A stretch of DNA of 64,000 bases, taken from Variovorax sp. JS1663 (lineage in GTDB: Bacteria > Pseudomonadota > Gammaproteobacteria > Burkholderiales > Burkholderiaceae_C). Below the pieces are notes generated by a model, which worked only from the letters and a program-made list of their open reading frames with translations, was not told the origin of the DNA and searched no databases. The translations under genes were made by a program, and so were the position numbers. Where the stretch lies: contig NZ_LYMK01000019.1 of the NCBI RefSeq assembly GCF_002157355.1, positions 57,144 through 121,143 on the forward strand, read 5' to 3'. Below are positions 1-9,328 of the stretch, in pieces. Each line of letters starts with the position of its first letter. The first letter of the stretch is position 1.

Positions 1-298
1 CCATCGAGAGCACCCAGCGCGGCTCGGGCATCTGGTCGTAGACCTTGCGCAGGGCCGGCGCCATCTTGTTGCACAGCGTGCCGGCCACGATCATCAGATC
101 GGACTGGCGCGGGCTCGGGCGGAACAGCATGCCGAAGCGGTCGATGTCGTAGCGCGCGGCACCCGCGTGCATCATTTCCACAGCACAGCAGGCGAGACCG
201 AAGGTCATCGGCCAGAGCGATCCCGTCTTGGCCCAGTTCACCACCGAATCGTAGGTCGTGGTGACGAAGCCTTCCTTCATGACGCCTTCAATGGCCAT
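1..298 (-). CDS. nuoB: NADH-quinone oxidoreductase subunit B (5' part, cut by window edge)
   Basis: NuoB is the peripheral-arm subunit of respiratory complex I that holds iron-sulfur cluster N2, the last centre before ubiquinone. Only the first 99 codons are present; the rest lies beyond position 1. The peptide has the family hallmarks: the tandem cysteines C37-C38 in LACCAVEMM, which ligate N2, followed by RYDIDRFG and [15 protein letters not shown]. It starts 15 bases downstream of the nuoA stop on the same strand, the standard nuoA-nuoB operon order. Identity is secure; nothing unusual is visible in the part present. Confidence 0.97.
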   Translation of the reverse strand, partial: MAIEGVMKEGFVTTTYDSVVNWAKTGSLWPMTFGLACCAVEMMHAGAARYDIDRFGMLFRPSPRQSDLMIVAGTLCNKMAPALRKVYDQMPEPRWVLSM

Positions 299-313
299 TG
301 TTCGGATTCCTTG

Positions 314-673
314 TCATTCCCAGTCGAGCGCACCCTTTTTCCATTCGTAGACGAAGCCCACGACGAGGATGGCGAGAAAAATCATCATGGCCCAGAAGCC
401 CACCGGACCGATCTGCTTGAGGGCGATCGCCCAAGGGAAGAGGAAGGCGATCTCGAGGTCGAAAAGAATGAAGAGAATCGCCACCAGGTAATAGCGCACG
501 TCGAACTTCATGCGCGCGTCTTCGAAGGCCTCGAAGCCGCATTCGTAGGGCGAATTCTTCTGGGCGTCGGGCCGATTGGGGCCGAGGATGTAACCGAGAA
601 CCTGAGGTGCTACGCCAACACCCACTCCGACCAGGATGAACAACAGGACGGGGAGGTAGGTTTCGAGGTTCAT
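314..673 (-). CDS. nuoA: NADH-quinone oxidoreductase subunit A
   Basis: NuoA is a small membrane subunit of complex I next to the quinone-binding interface. The 119-residue product has the expected size and three hydrophobic segments (about residues 7-28, 62-82 and 88-108). The conserved loop NSPYECGFE, containing the invariant Cys and Glu, lies between the first and second segments. It is the first gene of the nuo operon, which continues out of the window through nuoB. A tRNA-Leu gene lies immediately upstream on the same strand, so part of nuo transcription may run through from it; that is inference. Confidence 0.97.
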   Translation of the reverse strand: MNLETYLPVLLFILVGVGVGVAPQVLGYILGPNRPDAQKNSPYECGFEAFEDARMKFDVRYYLVAILFILFDLEIAFLFPWAIALKQIGPVGFWAMMIFLAILVVGFVYEWKKGALDWE

Positions 674-730
674 CGGGGTCTTTTACCGCTTGTCGCCGAC
701 AGGAAGATGAAGCCTCCTGCCGGCGAGATT

Positions 731-815
731 TGGTGCCGTCGGCGAGACTCGAACTCGCACAGCTTTCGCCACTACCCCCTCAAGATAGCGTGTCTACCAA
801 TTTCACCACGACGGC
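731..815 (-). tRNA. tRNA-Leu, anticodon GAG
   Basis: Read on the minus strand the 85 bases fold as a class II tRNA. The acceptor stem GCCGTCG pairs with CGACGGC, followed by an A discriminator and an encoded CCA. The D-arm contains TGGTAGACA, the anticodon loop shows GAG, there is a variable arm, and the T-loop reads GTTCGAGTC. The long variable arm and the GAG anticodon identify a leucine tRNA reading CUC/CUU. It lies between secG and nuoA. Confidence 0.96.
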
Positions 816-897
816 GGTTTTTCTATGTCCGGATGGCATGAGGAACCTGATGCGGTTTTGGCTTTCCGGACAGCTTTAGAGTTTACCCTGAAATGAA

Positions 898-929
898 GTC
901 GTTTTCGCTGGAGCAGGGTCGAAAACGAC
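898..929 (-). terminator. 10-bp hairpin downstream of secG, possible terminator
   Basis: Perfect 10-base arms (898-907 and 920-929) enclose a 12-base loop, 8 bases past the secG stop on the minus strand. Only a weak U-rich stretch follows in that direction, so it may be an inefficient terminator or an RNA 3'-end stabiliser before tRNA-Leu. Confidence 0.5.
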
Positions 930-937
930 TGCTGCGT

Positions 938-1366
938 TCACTTGGTCGGGATCTGCGCAGCGCCCGAAGCAGGCGTCGCCGGTGCGGGCGCACCGCCAGC
1001 CGGCGCGGCGGGTGCATTGCCGGTCGGAATATGCGAGGCTGGGCCCGAAGCGGGTGGCGCAGGTGCCGGCGCGGGCGCCGAGGCCCCGATCGCGGCGCGC
1101 TCAATCAGGCTGCCGCCGCCCGTGGGGCGGCTGTGGCTGAAGTAGGCCAGCAGCAGCGTGCAGGCAAAGAAGACGGCGGCGAGGACGGCGGTGCTGCGCG
1201 AGAGGAAGTTCGCGCTGCCGCTGGCGCCGAACAGGCTGCCGGCGCTGCCGCTGCCGAAAGCCGCGCCCATGTCGGCGCCCTTGCCGTGCTGGATGAGGAT
1301 CAGGCCGATCATCGCGAGCGCCGACAGCATCTGCACGCCCACGAGGATGTTGAAGACCACGTTCAT
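938..1366 (-). CDS. secG: Preprotein translocase subunit SecG
   Basis: SecG is the small subunit of the SecYEG protein channel in the inner membrane. The 142-residue product starts MNVVFNILVGVQML and has two transmembrane segments (about 4-24 and 55-75) around the conserved cytoplasmic loop with QHGKGADMGAAFG. A Pro/Ala-rich tail (about 95-142) extends beyond the conserved core, as is common in beta-proteobacterial SecG. The ATG at 1366 was chosen because homology begins there; the open frame continues upstream without SecG-like sequence. It follows tpiA by 38 bases in one transcription unit. Confidence 0.95.
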   Translation of the reverse strand: MNVVFNILVGVQMLSALAMIGLILIQHGKGADMGAAFGSGSAGSLFGASGSANFLSRSTAVLAAVFFACTLLLAYFSHSRPTGGGSLIERAAIGASAPAPAPAPPASGPASHIPTGNAPAAPAGGAPAPATPASGAAQIPTK

Positions 1367-1404
1367 TTCGTTCTTACTCCGGGATTCGTTGGGGCCGGGC
1401 CGCT

Positions 1405-2157
1405 TCAGCGGGCCGCGGCAATGATCTGCAGGAAGTCGGGGGCCTTGAGGGAGGCGCCGCCGATCAGGCCGCCGTCGATGTCGGGCTGGGCCAGCAGCTC
1501 GGCGGCGTTGGCGGCATTCATGCTGCCGCCATAGAGGATGCGGATGCCCGCCGCGTGCTCGTTCGCGGCATGGTGCAGCTGTGCGCGCAGCAGAGCGTGC
1601 ACGGCCTGCGCCTGGCCAGGCGTCGCCGTCTTGCCGGTGCCGATCGCCCACACCGGCTCGTAGGCCACCACGATCTCGCTGATGCAATGGCCGTTGACAT
1701 GGATCACGGCAGCGAGTTGGCGCTTGACCACCTCCTCGGTGTGTCCCGCCTCGCGCTCAGCCAGCGTCTCGCCGACACAGACGATCGGCGTGATGCCGTT
1801 GGCAAGTGCCGCGGCCGTTTTGGCGGCCACGGCCTCGTCGGTCTCGCCGTGGTACTGACGGCGCTCCGAATGGCCGACGATCGCGTAGCGCACGCCGAAG
1901 TCCTTCAGCATCGCGGCCGACTGCTCGCCGGTGAAGGCGCCCTGCGGCTGGGCCGACAGGTCCTGTGCACCCAGCGCGATCGGCGAGCCGGCCACCAGCG
2001 CCTGCACCTGCGCCAGGTATGGCGCCGGCACGCACACCGCGACCTCGCATCCCGGCGTGCCGACTCCCTGACACAGCGCGTTGACCAGTGCCTCGTTGGC
2101 GGCCAGGCTGCCGTTCATCTTCCAGTTGCCGGCGATGAGTTTCTTCTTCGTCGTCAT
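1405..2157 (-). CDS. tpiA: Triose-phosphate isomerase
   Basis: TpiA interconverts dihydroxyacetone phosphate and glyceraldehyde-3-phosphate in glycolysis and gluconeogenesis. The 250-residue product is the usual length. Catalytic residues are in place: N11 and K13 in GNWKMNG, H96 in VGHSERR, and E167 in the [11 protein letters not shown] signature. The phosphate-binding GGSMNAAN and GLIGGASL segments are near the C-terminus. It lies between a quinone oxidoreductase gene (12 bases upstream) and secG (38 bases downstream), all on the minus strand. The start is the ATG before [11 protein letters not shown]. Confidence 0.98.
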   Translation of the reverse strand: MTTKKKLIAGNWKMNGSLAANEALVNALCQGVGTPGCEVAVCVPAPYLAQVQALVAGSPIALGAQDLSAQPQGAFTGEQSAAMLKDFGVRYAIVGHSERRQYHGETDEAVAAKTAAALANGITPIVCVGETLAEREAGHTEEVVKRQLAAVIHVNGHCISEIVVAYEPVWAIGTGKTATPGQAQAVHALLRAQLHHAANEHAAGIRILYGGSMNAANAAELLAQPDIDGGLIGGASLKAPDFLQIIAAAR

Positions 2158-2168
2158 GTCTTCGTCAC

Positions 2169-3167
2169 TCACCAGGTCAGCACGATCTTGCCGATGTGCT
2201 GGTTCGATTCCATCAGGGTATGCGCCTGCGCCGCACCGCTCGGCACGCCACCCGCAGCAAAGACGCTGTGGATGACGGGCTTGACCGCACCGCTCTCGAG
2301 CAGCGGCCAGACCTTCTCGCGCAGCGACTTCGCGATTGCACCCTTGAACGCGACCGGCCGCGGCCGCAGCGTCGAGCCGGTGATGGTCAGGCGCCGGCGC
2401 AGCACGAGGCCCGCGTTGAAGTCGCTCTTGATCCCGCCCTGAACGGCGATGATGACCAAGCGGCCATCCTCGGCCAGGCACTGGATCTCGCGCGCCACGT
2501 AGTCACCGGCCACCATATCGAGGATCACGTCCACGCCCTTGCCGCCCGTCAGCCGCTTCGCCTCCTCGGCGAAGTCGGCCGTCTTGTAGTTGATCGCATG
2601 GTCGGCGCCGAGTTTGCGGCAGGCCTCGCACTTGTCATCGCTGCCCGCGGTCGCGATCACGGTCGCGCCGAAGGCCTTGCCCAGCTGGATCGCCGTCACG
2701 CCGATGCCGCTGGTGCCGCCCTGGATCAGCAGGGTCTCGCCTTTTTGCAGGCGACCGCGGTCGAACACGTTGCTCCAGACGGTGAAGAAGGTCTCGGGCA
2801 GCGAGGCCGCCTCGGCATCGCTCCAGCCCTTGGGCACCGGCAGACACTGAGCCACCGGCGCCACGCAGAACTCGGCATAGCCGCCGCCTGCGATCAGCGC
2901 GCACACGCGGTCGCCGACCGCGAAGCCGGCTTCCTTCATGGCCACGGCATCGCCCGAGACGATCTCGCCGGCGACCTCGAGTCCCGGCAGGTCCGAAGCA
3001 CCGGGCGGCACCGGGTAGTTGCCGGTGCGCTGCAAAACGTCGGGCCGGTTCACGCCGCTGGCGGCCACGCGGATCAGCAGCTCACCCGCGCCGGCGACCG
3101 GCGCCGGCCGCTCGGCCTGGCGCAGCACTTCGGGCGCACCGAAGGAAGTGATTTCAATGGCTTTCAT
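2169..3167 (-). CDS. NAD(P)H:quinone oxidoreductase, zinc-independent MDR (PIG3-like)
   Basis: This 332-residue protein belongs to the medium-chain dehydrogenase/reductase superfamily, quinone oxidoreductase branch close to PIG3. It should reduce quinones or other electrophilic carbonyls with NADPH in the cytoplasm. The N-terminal GroES-like fold (1-120) includes [10 protein letters not shown] and PGLEVAGE. The Rossmann fold carries GGTSGIGV (150-157), the nucleotide-binding turn. The catalytic-zinc Cys/His ligands of alcohol dehydrogenases are absent. It sits 12 bases upstream of tpiA and 79 bases downstream of pnp, the order seen in related Burkholderiales. The physiological substrate cannot be read from sequence. 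Confidence 0.9.
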   Translation of the reverse strand: MKAIEITSFGAPEVLRQAERPAPVAGAGELLIRVAASGVNRPDVLQRTGNYPVPPGASDLPGLEVAGEIVSGDAVAMKEAGFAVGDRVCALIAGGGYAEFCVAPVAQCLPVPKGWSDAEAASLPETFFTVWSNVFDRGRLQKGETLLIQGGTSGIGVTAIQLGKAFGATVIATAGSDDKCEACRKLGADHAINYKTADFAEEAKRLTGGKGVDVILDMVAGDYVAREIQCLAEDGRLVIIAVQGGIKSDFNAGLVLRRRLTITGSTLRPRPVAFKGAIAKSLREKVWPLLESGAVKPVIHSVFAAGGVPSGAAQAHTLMESNQHIGKIVLTW

Positions 3168-3246
3168 GCATCTCTCGGCTGAGACGCCCGTCCTTGCGAA
3201 CGGGCGCGGGTTGCAATGACGGCGAAGGCGCCACCGCCCTCGCCTC

Positions 3247-5532
3247 TCAAGCCTGGCGATCGCCGCCGTTGGGCTCTTGCGGACGCGCGTCCTGCTCGAC
3301 GGCCACGGCCTGTTCGCCAGACGCCTCGACGGGGTTGTCGGCGCGCGGCGCGCGCTCGCCACGGGGCGGGCGGTCGCCACGCTCGCGCCGCTCGCCACGC
3401 TCCTCGCGCGGCGGGCGATCGTTGAACTCCATGCCGGCCGGACGCTCGGCCAACGCCTTCATGGACAGCTTGACGCGGCCCTTGTCGTCGGTCTCGAGCA
3501 CCTTGACCTTCACGATCTGGCCTTCACTCAGGTAGTCCGTGACCTTCTCGACGCGCTCGTGCGCGATCTGGCTGATGTGCAGCAGGCCGTCCTTGCCGGG
3601 CAGCAGGTTGATCAGCGCGCCGAAGTCCAGGATCTTGGTGACCGGCCCCTCGTACACCTTGCCGATCTCGACTTCCGCCGTGATCTGCTCGATGCGCTTC
3701 TTGGCCTCTTCGGCCTTGGCCGGATCGGTGGAAGCGATCGTGATGGTGCCGTCTTCCTCGATGTTGATCTGCGTGCCGGTCTCTTCCGTCAGCGCGCGGA
3801 TCACCGAGCCGCCCTTGCCGATCACGTCGCGGATCTTCTCGGGGTTGATCTTCATTGTGAACAGACGCGGCGCGAAGCTGGACACTTCGGCCTTGGCCTC
3901 ACCCATCGCTTCCTGCATCTTGCCCAGGATGTGCATGCGCGCTTCCTTGGCCTGGGCCAGGGCGACCTGCATGATCTCCTTGGTGATGCCCTGGATCTTG
4001 ATGTCCATCTGCAGCGCGGTGATGCCGTTGGTCGTGCCGGCCACCTTGAAGTCCATGTCGCCCAGATGGTCCTCGTCGCCGAGGATGTCGGTCAGCACGG
4101 CGAAGCGGTTGTCTTCCTTGATCAGGCCCATGGCGATGCCGGCCACGTGGGCCTTCATCGGCACACCCGCGTCCATCATCGAGAGGCAGCCGCCGCAGAC
4201 GGAGGCCATGGACGAGGAGCCGTTGGACTCGGTGATCTCCGACACCACGCGGATGGTGTAGGGGAACTCTTCCTTTGTCGGCAGGCAGGCCACGAGGGCG
4301 CGCTTGGCCAGGCGGCCATGGCCGACCTCACGGCGCTTCGTCGAGCCCATGCGGCCCACTTCGCCGGTCGCGAAGGGAGGCATGTTGTAGTGGAACAGGA
4401 AGCGGTCCTCGTACTCGCCCGCCAGCGCGTCGATGCGCTGCGCATCGCGCTCGGTGCCCAGCGTGGTCACGACCAGCGCCTGCGTCTCGCCGCGGGTGAA
4501 GAGCGCCGAGCCGTGGGTGCGCGGCAGCACGCTGTTGCGGATCTCGATCGGCCGCACGGTGCGGGTGTCGCGGCCGTCGATGCGTGGCTCGCCCGAGAGG
4601 ATCTGGCCGCGGACGATCTTCGATTCGATGGCGAACAGCAGATCGCTGACCTTGCCTGCATCGAAGGCCTCGCCGCTTTCCTTGAGCGAGTCGATCACGC
4701 TCGCGTTGGCTTCACGCAGGGCCTGCGTGCGGGCCTGCTTGCTGCGGATCTGGTAGGCGGCGCGCAGCTTTTCCTCGGCCAGGCCCCTGACCTTGGCAAC
4801 GAAGGCTTCGTCCTCGGCCGGCGGCTGCCAGTCCCACACCGGCTTGCCGGCGTCACGCACGAGTTCGTGGATCGCGTTGATCGCGACGCCGGCCTGCTCA
4901 TGGCCGAACACCACGCCGCCGAGCATGATTTCCTCGCTCAGTTGCAGGGCCTCGGACTCGACCATCAGCACGGCCGCTTCGGTGCCGGCCACGACCAGGT
5001 CCATCTGCGATTCCTTGCGCGCGGTCTGGCCCGGGTTGAGCACGTACTGGCCATTGATGTAGCCCACGCGCGCGGCGCCGATCGGGCCGTTGAACGGAAT
5101 GCCGGAGATCGACAGCGCGGCGCTCACGCCGATCATGGCGGCGATGTCGGCATCGACCTCGGGGTTCAGCGACACGGTGTGGATCACCACGTGCACCTCG
5201 TTCAGGAAACCCTCGGGGAACAGCGGACGGATCGGTCGGTCGATCAGGCGCGAGGTCAGGGTCTCGAGCTCGCTGGGCTTGGCTTCGCGCTTGAAGAAGC
5301 TGCCGGGGATCTTGCCCGCGGCGTAGGTCTTCTCGATGTAGTCGACCGTCAGAGGGAAGAAGTCCTGGCCGGGCTTGGCGGTCTTGGAAGCGACCACGGT
5401 GGCCAGCACCACGGTGCCTTCGATGTCGACAAGCACGGCGCCGCTGGCTTGGCGCGCGATCTCGCCGGTTTCCATGACGACGGTCTTGTCGCCCCATTGG
5501 AAGGTCTTGGTGACTTTGTTGAAAAGGCTCAT
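3247..5532 (-). CDS. pnp: Polyribonucleotide nucleotidyltransferase (PNPase)
   Basis: PNPase degrades RNA 3' to 5' by phosphorolysis, as a homotrimer and as part of the degradosome. The 761-residue product has the full order: RNase PH-like domain 1, alpha-helical domain, RNase PH-like domain 2 with [11 protein letters not shown], a KH domain around [13 protein letters not shown], and an S1 domain around [10 protein letters not shown]-terminal tail of about 60 residues rich in Arg, Gly and Glu ([15 protein letters not shown]) makes it longer than the roughly 710-residue E. coli enzyme and is probably a disordered RNA- or protein-binding tail. Upstream are a leader hairpin and rpsO on the same strand, the classic rpsO-pnp pairing. 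Confidence 0.98.
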   Translation of the reverse strand: MSLFNKVTKTFQWGDKTVVMETGEIARQASGAVLVDIEGTVVLATVVASKTAKPGQDFFPLTVDYIEKTYAAGKIPGSFFKREAKPSELETLTSRLIDRPIRPLFPEGFLNEVHVVIHTVSLNPEVDADIAAMIGVSAALSISGIPFNGPIGAARVGYINGQYVLNPGQTARKESQMDLVVAGTEAAVLMVESEALQLSEEIMLGGVVFGHEQAGVAINAIHELVRDAGKPVWDWQPPAEDEAFVAKVRGLAEEKLRAAYQIRSKQARTQALREANASVIDSLKESGEAFDAGKVSDLLFAIESKIVRGQILSGEPRIDGRDTRTVRPIEIRNSVLPRTHGSALFTRGETQALVVTTLGTERDAQRIDALAGEYEDRFLFHYNMPPFATGEVGRMGSTKRREVGHGRLAKRALVACLPTKEEFPYTIRVVSEITESNGSSSMASVCGGCLSMMDAGVPMKAHVAGIAMGLIKEDNRFAVLTDILGDEDHLGDMDFKVAGTTNGITALQMDIKIQGITKEIMQVALAQAKEARMHILGKMQEAMGEAKAEVSSFAPRLFTMKINPEKIRDVIGKGGSVIRALTEETGTQINIEEDGTITIASTDPAKAEEAKKRIEQITAEVEIGKVYEGPVTKILDFGALINLLPGKDGLLHISQIAHERVEKVTDYLSEGQIVKVKVLETDDKGRVKLSMKALAERPAGMEFNDRPPREERGERRERGDRPPRGERAPRADNPVEASGEQAVAVEQDARPQEPNGGDRQA

Positions 5533-5614
5533 GTCTTGCTCCTGTTTTTGTTGGCGGGTCGGCCTGCGGTCATCGCAGGCTCCGCGGGAGGAGAGCGCCT
5601 TCAGAACACGATGC

Positions 5615-5652
5615 CATTCCAGGGAAGCTCGGCTTCAAGCTTCATTGGAATG
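5615..5652 (-). promoter_or_regulatory. Hairpin in the pnp 5' leader, possible autoregulatory processing site
   Basis: Seven-base arms (5615-5621 and 5646-5652) and six-base inner arms (5624-5629 and 5638-5643) are separated by a 2x2 internal loop and closed by an 8-base loop. The element lies 83-120 bases before the pnp start. In E. coli a leader hairpin at a similar place is cut by RNase III and allows PNPase to repress itself; the equivalence here is inference from position and shape. Confidence 0.45.
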
Positions 5653-5697
5653 ACACAGCTTCGCTCTGTACGGCACTCCTGGATTGATTCGCGAAGT

Positions 5698-5734
5698 AAA
5701 AAACGCCTGAGCTAGCGGACTAACCCAGGCGTTT
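5698..5734 (-). terminator. Rho-independent terminator after rpsO
   Basis: Nine-base perfect arms (5701-5709 and 5726-5734) enclose a 16-base loop. On the minus strand they are followed by a run of six U, starting 16 bases past the rpsO stop. It separates rpsO from pnp, so pnp depends on read-through or its own promoter. Confidence 0.85.
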
Positions 5735-5750
5735 CTTCATGCGAATCGGT

Positions 5751-6017
5751 TTACTTGCGCAGACCCAGCTTGGCGATCAGCGCCGAGTAACGGTCGATGT
5801 CCTTGGACTTGAGATAGTCCAGGAGCTTGCGACGGCGGCTCACCATGCGCAGCAGGCCGCGGCGACCGTGGTGGTCCTTGGCGTGCGTCTTGAAGTGCGG
5901 GGTGAGTTCGTTGATGCGGGCGGTCAGCAGTGCAACTTGCACTTCGGGGCTGCCGGTGTCGTTGGCGCCGCGGGCGTTGTCCTTGACAACTTCCGCCTTG
6001 ATGGAGGCTGCGATCAT
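5751..6017 (-). CDS. rpsO: 30S ribosomal protein S15
   Basis: S15 binds the central domain of 16S rRNA early in 30S assembly. The 88-residue product is full length and carries the family signature: [33 protein letters not shown] and [13 protein letters not shown]. The end of the gene is followed by a strong intrinsic terminator, and pnp lies downstream. A TATACT box on the minus strand at 6107-6112, about 90 bases upstream, is the best candidate -10 element, but no convincing -35 was found. Confidence 0.98.
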   Translation of the reverse strand: MIAASIKAEVVKDNARGANDTGSPEVQVALLTARINELTPHFKTHAKDHHGRRGLLRMVSRRRKLLDYLKSKDIDRYSALIAKLGLRK

Positions 6018-6146
6018 TGAGTGATTTCCTTGTTCCGGGATGTTTGACTTGCGGTGGGCGCTGGAACTGCACCCGCCGTGCGCCTTGCGGCATGCAAAGC
6101 CTTGGGAGTATACATCGGCGGCCTCTTGGGCCCGGATCGGGGGCTT

Positions 6147-7313
6147 TCAGGCGCGCGATGGGGAAGCCAGCCAACCGCGCAGCCGCTCGACCCCCTGCGA
6201 CAGGCGCTCGGGGTCCTTCGACGCGAAGCACCAGCGCAGCCAGCCCTGCGCCTCGGGCGCGAAGGCATTGCCCGGCGCCAGGCCCAGGCCGGCCTCGGCC
6301 ACCAGGCGCTTGGCGAGCGCCAACGAATCGTCAAAGCCCTCCAGGCGGAAGAAAGCATACATGCCGCCGCGCGCCGGCGCGACCTGCACCCCGGGCACCT
6401 CGGCCAGCAAGGGCACCAAGCGGTCCCGGCAGGCCTTCAGGTGCGAGACCACCCGCGGCGTGACCTCCCCGCTCACCCCCAGCGCCGCGATGCCCGCGCG
6501 CTGGGTGAACACGCTGGTGCAGGAGGTGTTGAACTCGATCAGCTTGCCCATGCCCTCCACCAGCGTAGGCGGCAGCACCAGCCAGCCCAGGCGCCAGCCG
6601 GTCATCAGGAAGCTCTTGGAAAAGCTGTGGACCACGACCAGCCGGTCGTCCGGCACCGACACGTCCAGGAAGCTCGGCGCGCAGCCGTTTGGCGTCGGCT
6701 CGTAGTACAACCGCTCGTAGACCTCGTCGGCCAGGATCCAGGTGCTGGTGCGGCGGCAGTGATCGAGAATCGCCTGCTGCTCCTCGCGCGTGAGCGTCCA
6801 GCCGGTCGGGTTGTTGGGTGCGTTGATGACCAGCAGTTTGGTGGCCGGCGTCACCGCGGCGCGCAATGCGTCCAGGTCGAGCGTCCACTGCCCAGCCCTC
6901 GGCACCAACGGCACGCTGCGCACGCGCGCGCCCAGGATGGCCGGCTGCGCCGTCAGGTTGGGCCACACGGGCGTGACCGCCACGACCTCGTCGCCGGCGT
7001 CGACCAGCGCCTGCACCGCCAGCATCAGCGCATTCACGCCGCCGGAAGTGACGGCGATGCGCCCCGCGTCGATGGCGGGGTGCAATCCACTCATGTAGCG
7101 GGCGATCGCCTCGCGCAATTCGGGCAGCCCGAGGTTGTGGGCATAGAAGGTCTCGCCGCGCTGCAGGGATTCGATGGCCGCCCGACGGATCGGCTCCGGC
7201 GTCACTTCGTCGCCCTCGCCGAACCAGAAGGCCAGCACGTCGGCCCGGCCCATGCCGGCATTGGCAACCTCGCGGATCTTGGAGGCTTCGAGGTTCTGGA
7301 TGGCTTCGCGCAT
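6147..7313 (-). CDS. Pyridoxal-phosphate-dependent aminotransferase, class I/II
   Basis: A 388-residue fold-type I aminotransferase. The PLP-binding residues are visible: N168 in NAPNNPTG, D196 and Y199 in LADEVYERL, and the Schiff-base lysine K233 in SFSKSFLMTGWRLGW. The substrate carboxylate-binding arginine is probably in GWLRWCF near residue 365. The family includes aspartate- and aromatic-type enzymes, so the amino acid used is not assigned. It begins 22 bases downstream of an amino-acid-type ABC receptor gene on the same strand. The two may form an operon for uptake and transamination of one compound, which is inference. The ATG before REAIQNLEASK was chosen from family N-termini. Confidence 0.88.
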   Translation of the reverse strand: MREAIQNLEASKIREVANAGMGRADVLAFWFGEGDEVTPEPIRRAAIESLQRGETFYAHNLGLPELREAIARYMSGLHPAIDAGRIAVTSGGVNALMLAVQALVDAGDEVVAVTPVWPNLTAQPAILGARVRSVPLVPRAGQWTLDLDALRAAVTPATKLLVINAPNNPTGWTLTREEQQAILDHCRRTSTWILADEVYERLYYEPTPNGCAPSFLDVSVPDDRLVVVHSFSKSFLMTGWRLGWLVLPPTLVEGMGKLIEFNTSCTSVFTQRAGIAALGVSGEVTPRVVSHLKACRDRLVPLLAEVPGVQVAPARGGMYAFFRLEGFDDSLALAKRLVAEAGLGLAPGNAFAPEAQGWLRWCFASKDPERLSQGVERLRGWLASPSRA

Positions 7314-7335
7314 CGCGTTTTCCTTCTCTGGCAAA

Positions 7336-8619
7336 TCAGGGACGTTGCATCTTGCAGTTGGTGGGCATCTCGGCGCGCTCCGCAGGGATGGTCCGCACCA
7401 CGCGGAAGCCATAACCGGAACCCTCGACGTCGAACTTCACGCCGGGGCTGCCCTGCCGGTCCATCACGCCGACCACCAGGGTCTGCTGGAACTGGTGATC
7501 GGCCGCGCGCATGCGGCCGCCCTGGCCCGCCAGGCTGACCTCGGCCTTCTCCAGCGCGCGCGCCACCGCCACCGTGTCGGCACTGCCGGCGCGCTCGATG
7601 GCCTGCGCCAGCGCCTCGACCAGGAGCTGCATCCGCATGTGCACATAGTCGTCCGCCGGCTTCGGGAAGCGCTCGCGGAAGGCGCGGTAGAAAGCCTCCG
7701 ACTCGCGCGTCTGCACGTTCGGCAGCCAGTCGGCCACCGCGACCACGCGGCCGATGCCGGCGTCGCCGATCGCGGCCGGCGCACCGAGCGCATTGCCGTA
7801 GAAGGTGTAGAAGCTGCCGTTGAAACCGGCCTCGCGCGCCGCCTTCACCAGCAACGTGAGGTCGTTGCCCCAGTTGCCGGTGACCACGGCCTGCGCGCCG
7901 CTCGCCAGGATCTTGGTCGCGTAGGGCGCGAAATCCTTCACCCGCCCCATCGGGTGCAGCTCCTCGCCGACGATCTGCACGTCGGGCCGCAACTGGGCGA
8001 GCTGGCGCTTCGACTCGCGCAGCACCGCCTGGCCGAAGCTGTAGTCCTGCCCGATCAGGTAGGCGCGCTTGAGCGAGGCATCGCTCTTCATCACGTCCAT
8101 CAGCGCCGTCACGCGCATGTCCGCATGTGCGTCGAAGCGGAAATGCCAGAAGCTGCAGCGCTCGTTGGTGAGGACCGGGTCGACAGCCGAGTAGTTGAGG
8201 AAGAGCACCCGCCGCGCGGCGTCGCGTTCGTTGTTCTTCTCGATGGCGTCCACCAGCGCAGCGGCGGTGGCCGATGAATTGCCCTGCAGCACGACGCGCG
8301 CGCCATCGTCGATCGCGGCACGCAGCGCGGACAGGGCCTCCTCGTTCTGGCCCTTGCTGTCGTAGCGGTCCAGTTGCAGGAAGCGGGCGCCCCCGGGCAG
8401 CTTGATGCCGCCACGCGCATTCACCCGTTCCACCGCCCACAACAGGTTGCGGAACACGGCCTCGCCGGTGTTGGCGAAGGGGCCGCTCATGCTCTCGATC
8501 AGCGCCAGCCGGATCGGCGCCACGGGCTGCGCGTGCAAGGCTGGCAGGGCCACCGCGCATAGCGTCGAGGCCGCGAATTTCAAGGCCCGGCGACGGCAAA
8601 TAAAGCTGATTGAACGCAT
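7336..8619 (-). CDS. Branched-chain amino acid-type ABC transporter substrate-binding protein (orphan)
   Basis: A 427-residue periplasmic receptor of the LivJ/Peripla_BP_6 class. An N-terminal signal peptide (basic CRRRALKF, hydrophobic core, ALHA at about 27-30) precedes the mature start. The fold markers are IRLALIESMSGPFANTGE, GGIKLPGG, VLQGNSSATAAALVDAI and a C-terminal DHQFQQTLVVG segment. No permease or ATPase genes lie nearby, so it must work with transporter parts encoded elsewhere. It is followed by an aminotransferase gene and diverges from a small heat-shock gene. The ligand is unknown; related proteins bind amino acids, amides, urea or aromatic acids. Confidence 0.85.
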   Translation of the reverse strand: MRSISFICRRRALKFAASTLCAVALPALHAQPVAPIRLALIESMSGPFANTGEAVFRNLLWAVERVNARGGIKLPGGARFLQLDRYDSKGQNEEALSALRAAIDDGARVVLQGNSSATAAALVDAIEKNNERDAARRVLFLNYSAVDPVLTNERCSFWHFRFDAHADMRVTALMDVMKSDASLKRAYLIGQDYSFGQAVLRESKRQLAQLRPDVQIVGEELHPMGRVKDFAPYATKILASGAQAVVTGNWGNDLTLLVKAAREAGFNGSFYTFYGNALGAPAAIGDAGIGRVVAVADWLPNVQTRESEAFYRAFRERFPKPADDYVHMRMQLLVEALAQAIERAGSADTVAVARALEKAEVSLAGQGGRMRAADHQFQQTLVVGVMDRQGSPGVKFDVEGSGYGFRVVRTIPAERAEMPTNCKMQRP

Positions 8620-8736
8620 CTTGAAAGCCCTCCCGCCGCGCCTAGATGGGTGGCAAGCGGCACTCTGTTGAAAGGCCGCGCAGTGTAAGGGACGCACATC
8701 TCTCGTCCCCATTGTGTTCATTCAGGAGTACCCACC

Positions 8737-9114
8737 ATGTCTTTGTTTTTTGCACCCGCCCTTCGCACTCGCACCTTCGCGCCGCGTACCTTCGACCGCA
8801 GCTTCGAGCGCTTCGTCAACGACGCGTTCTCGACCGCGCGCCGCTCGCTCAACGTCGAGCAGGACGACAAGAGCTGGACCGTGACCCTGGACGTCCCCGG
8901 CTTCGCCCGTGAAGACCTCAGCATCGGCATCGAAGGCGCCGTGGTCCGCATCGAGAGCAAGGCCGACGCCAAGCGCCAGTTCAAGGCTGCCTACGAGTTG
9001 CCGCAGGACATCGACGTCGCCGCCAGCGAGGCCAAGCTCGAGAACGGCGTTCTCACCCTGAAGCTGGGCAAGCTCGTTCCGGTCAGCAACGTGGCGCAGC
9101 TGCAGATCAACTGA
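8737..9114 (+). CDS. Hsp20/alpha-crystallin family small heat-shock protein
   Basis: Small heat-shock proteins bind unfolding proteins without ATP. This 125-residue member has a short N-terminal arm (MSLFFAPALRTRTFAPRTF) and an alpha-crystallin domain (about 38-115) with LDVPGFAREDLSI, VVRIESKAD and AKLENGVLTLKLGKL. The usual C-terminal I-x-I anchor is not obvious; the chain ends AQLQIN. A good ribosome-binding site (CAGGAG) lies 12 bases upstream and a strong terminator follows. The gene stands alone between divergent and downstream genes. Confidence 0.93.
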   Translation: MSLFFAPALRTRTFAPRTFDRSFERFVNDAFSTARRSLNVEQDDKSWTVTLDVPGFAREDLSIGIEGAVVRIESKADAKRQFKAAYELPQDIDVAASEAKLENGVLTLKLGKLVPVSNVAQLQIN

Positions 9115-9167
9115 TACCGAGGCGAACGGCGTGTTTCAGAAATGCTGAACACGCAAGAACCGCGACC

Positions 9168-9198
9168 GGCCGGTAACTTTTTGTTGCCGGCCTTTTTT
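9168..9198 (+). terminator. Rho-independent terminator after hsp20
   Basis: A 10-bp stem with one G-U pair (9168-9177 with 9183-9192), a five-T loop and a run of six T. A second imperfect inverted repeat (9130-9152) lies just before it, closer to the stop codon. Confidence 0.9.
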
Positions 9199-9328
9199 AT
9201 TCCTTGTCTCACAATATGTGCCAATAACGTCACATTTAGTGGCGTTCTTCTTACCTTTTTCCAGTTGCTCGCCTGCCGAACCTTGCTGCGGTCTTCCGCA
9301 TCGGGTCGTGGGCGACTGACGGAGCCAC

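Noticed and set aside
3277..5715. An 812-codon open frame antisense to pnp
   Set aside because: It mirrors the pnp codons in a GC-rich gene and shows no domain, start site or composition of a real protein; similar long shadows occur opposite most genes here.
8667..8714. Possible sigma-32 heat-shock promoter before hsp20 (TTGAAA and CCCCATTG)
   Set aside because: The two boxes are 33 bases apart instead of 13-15, so they cannot form one promoter.
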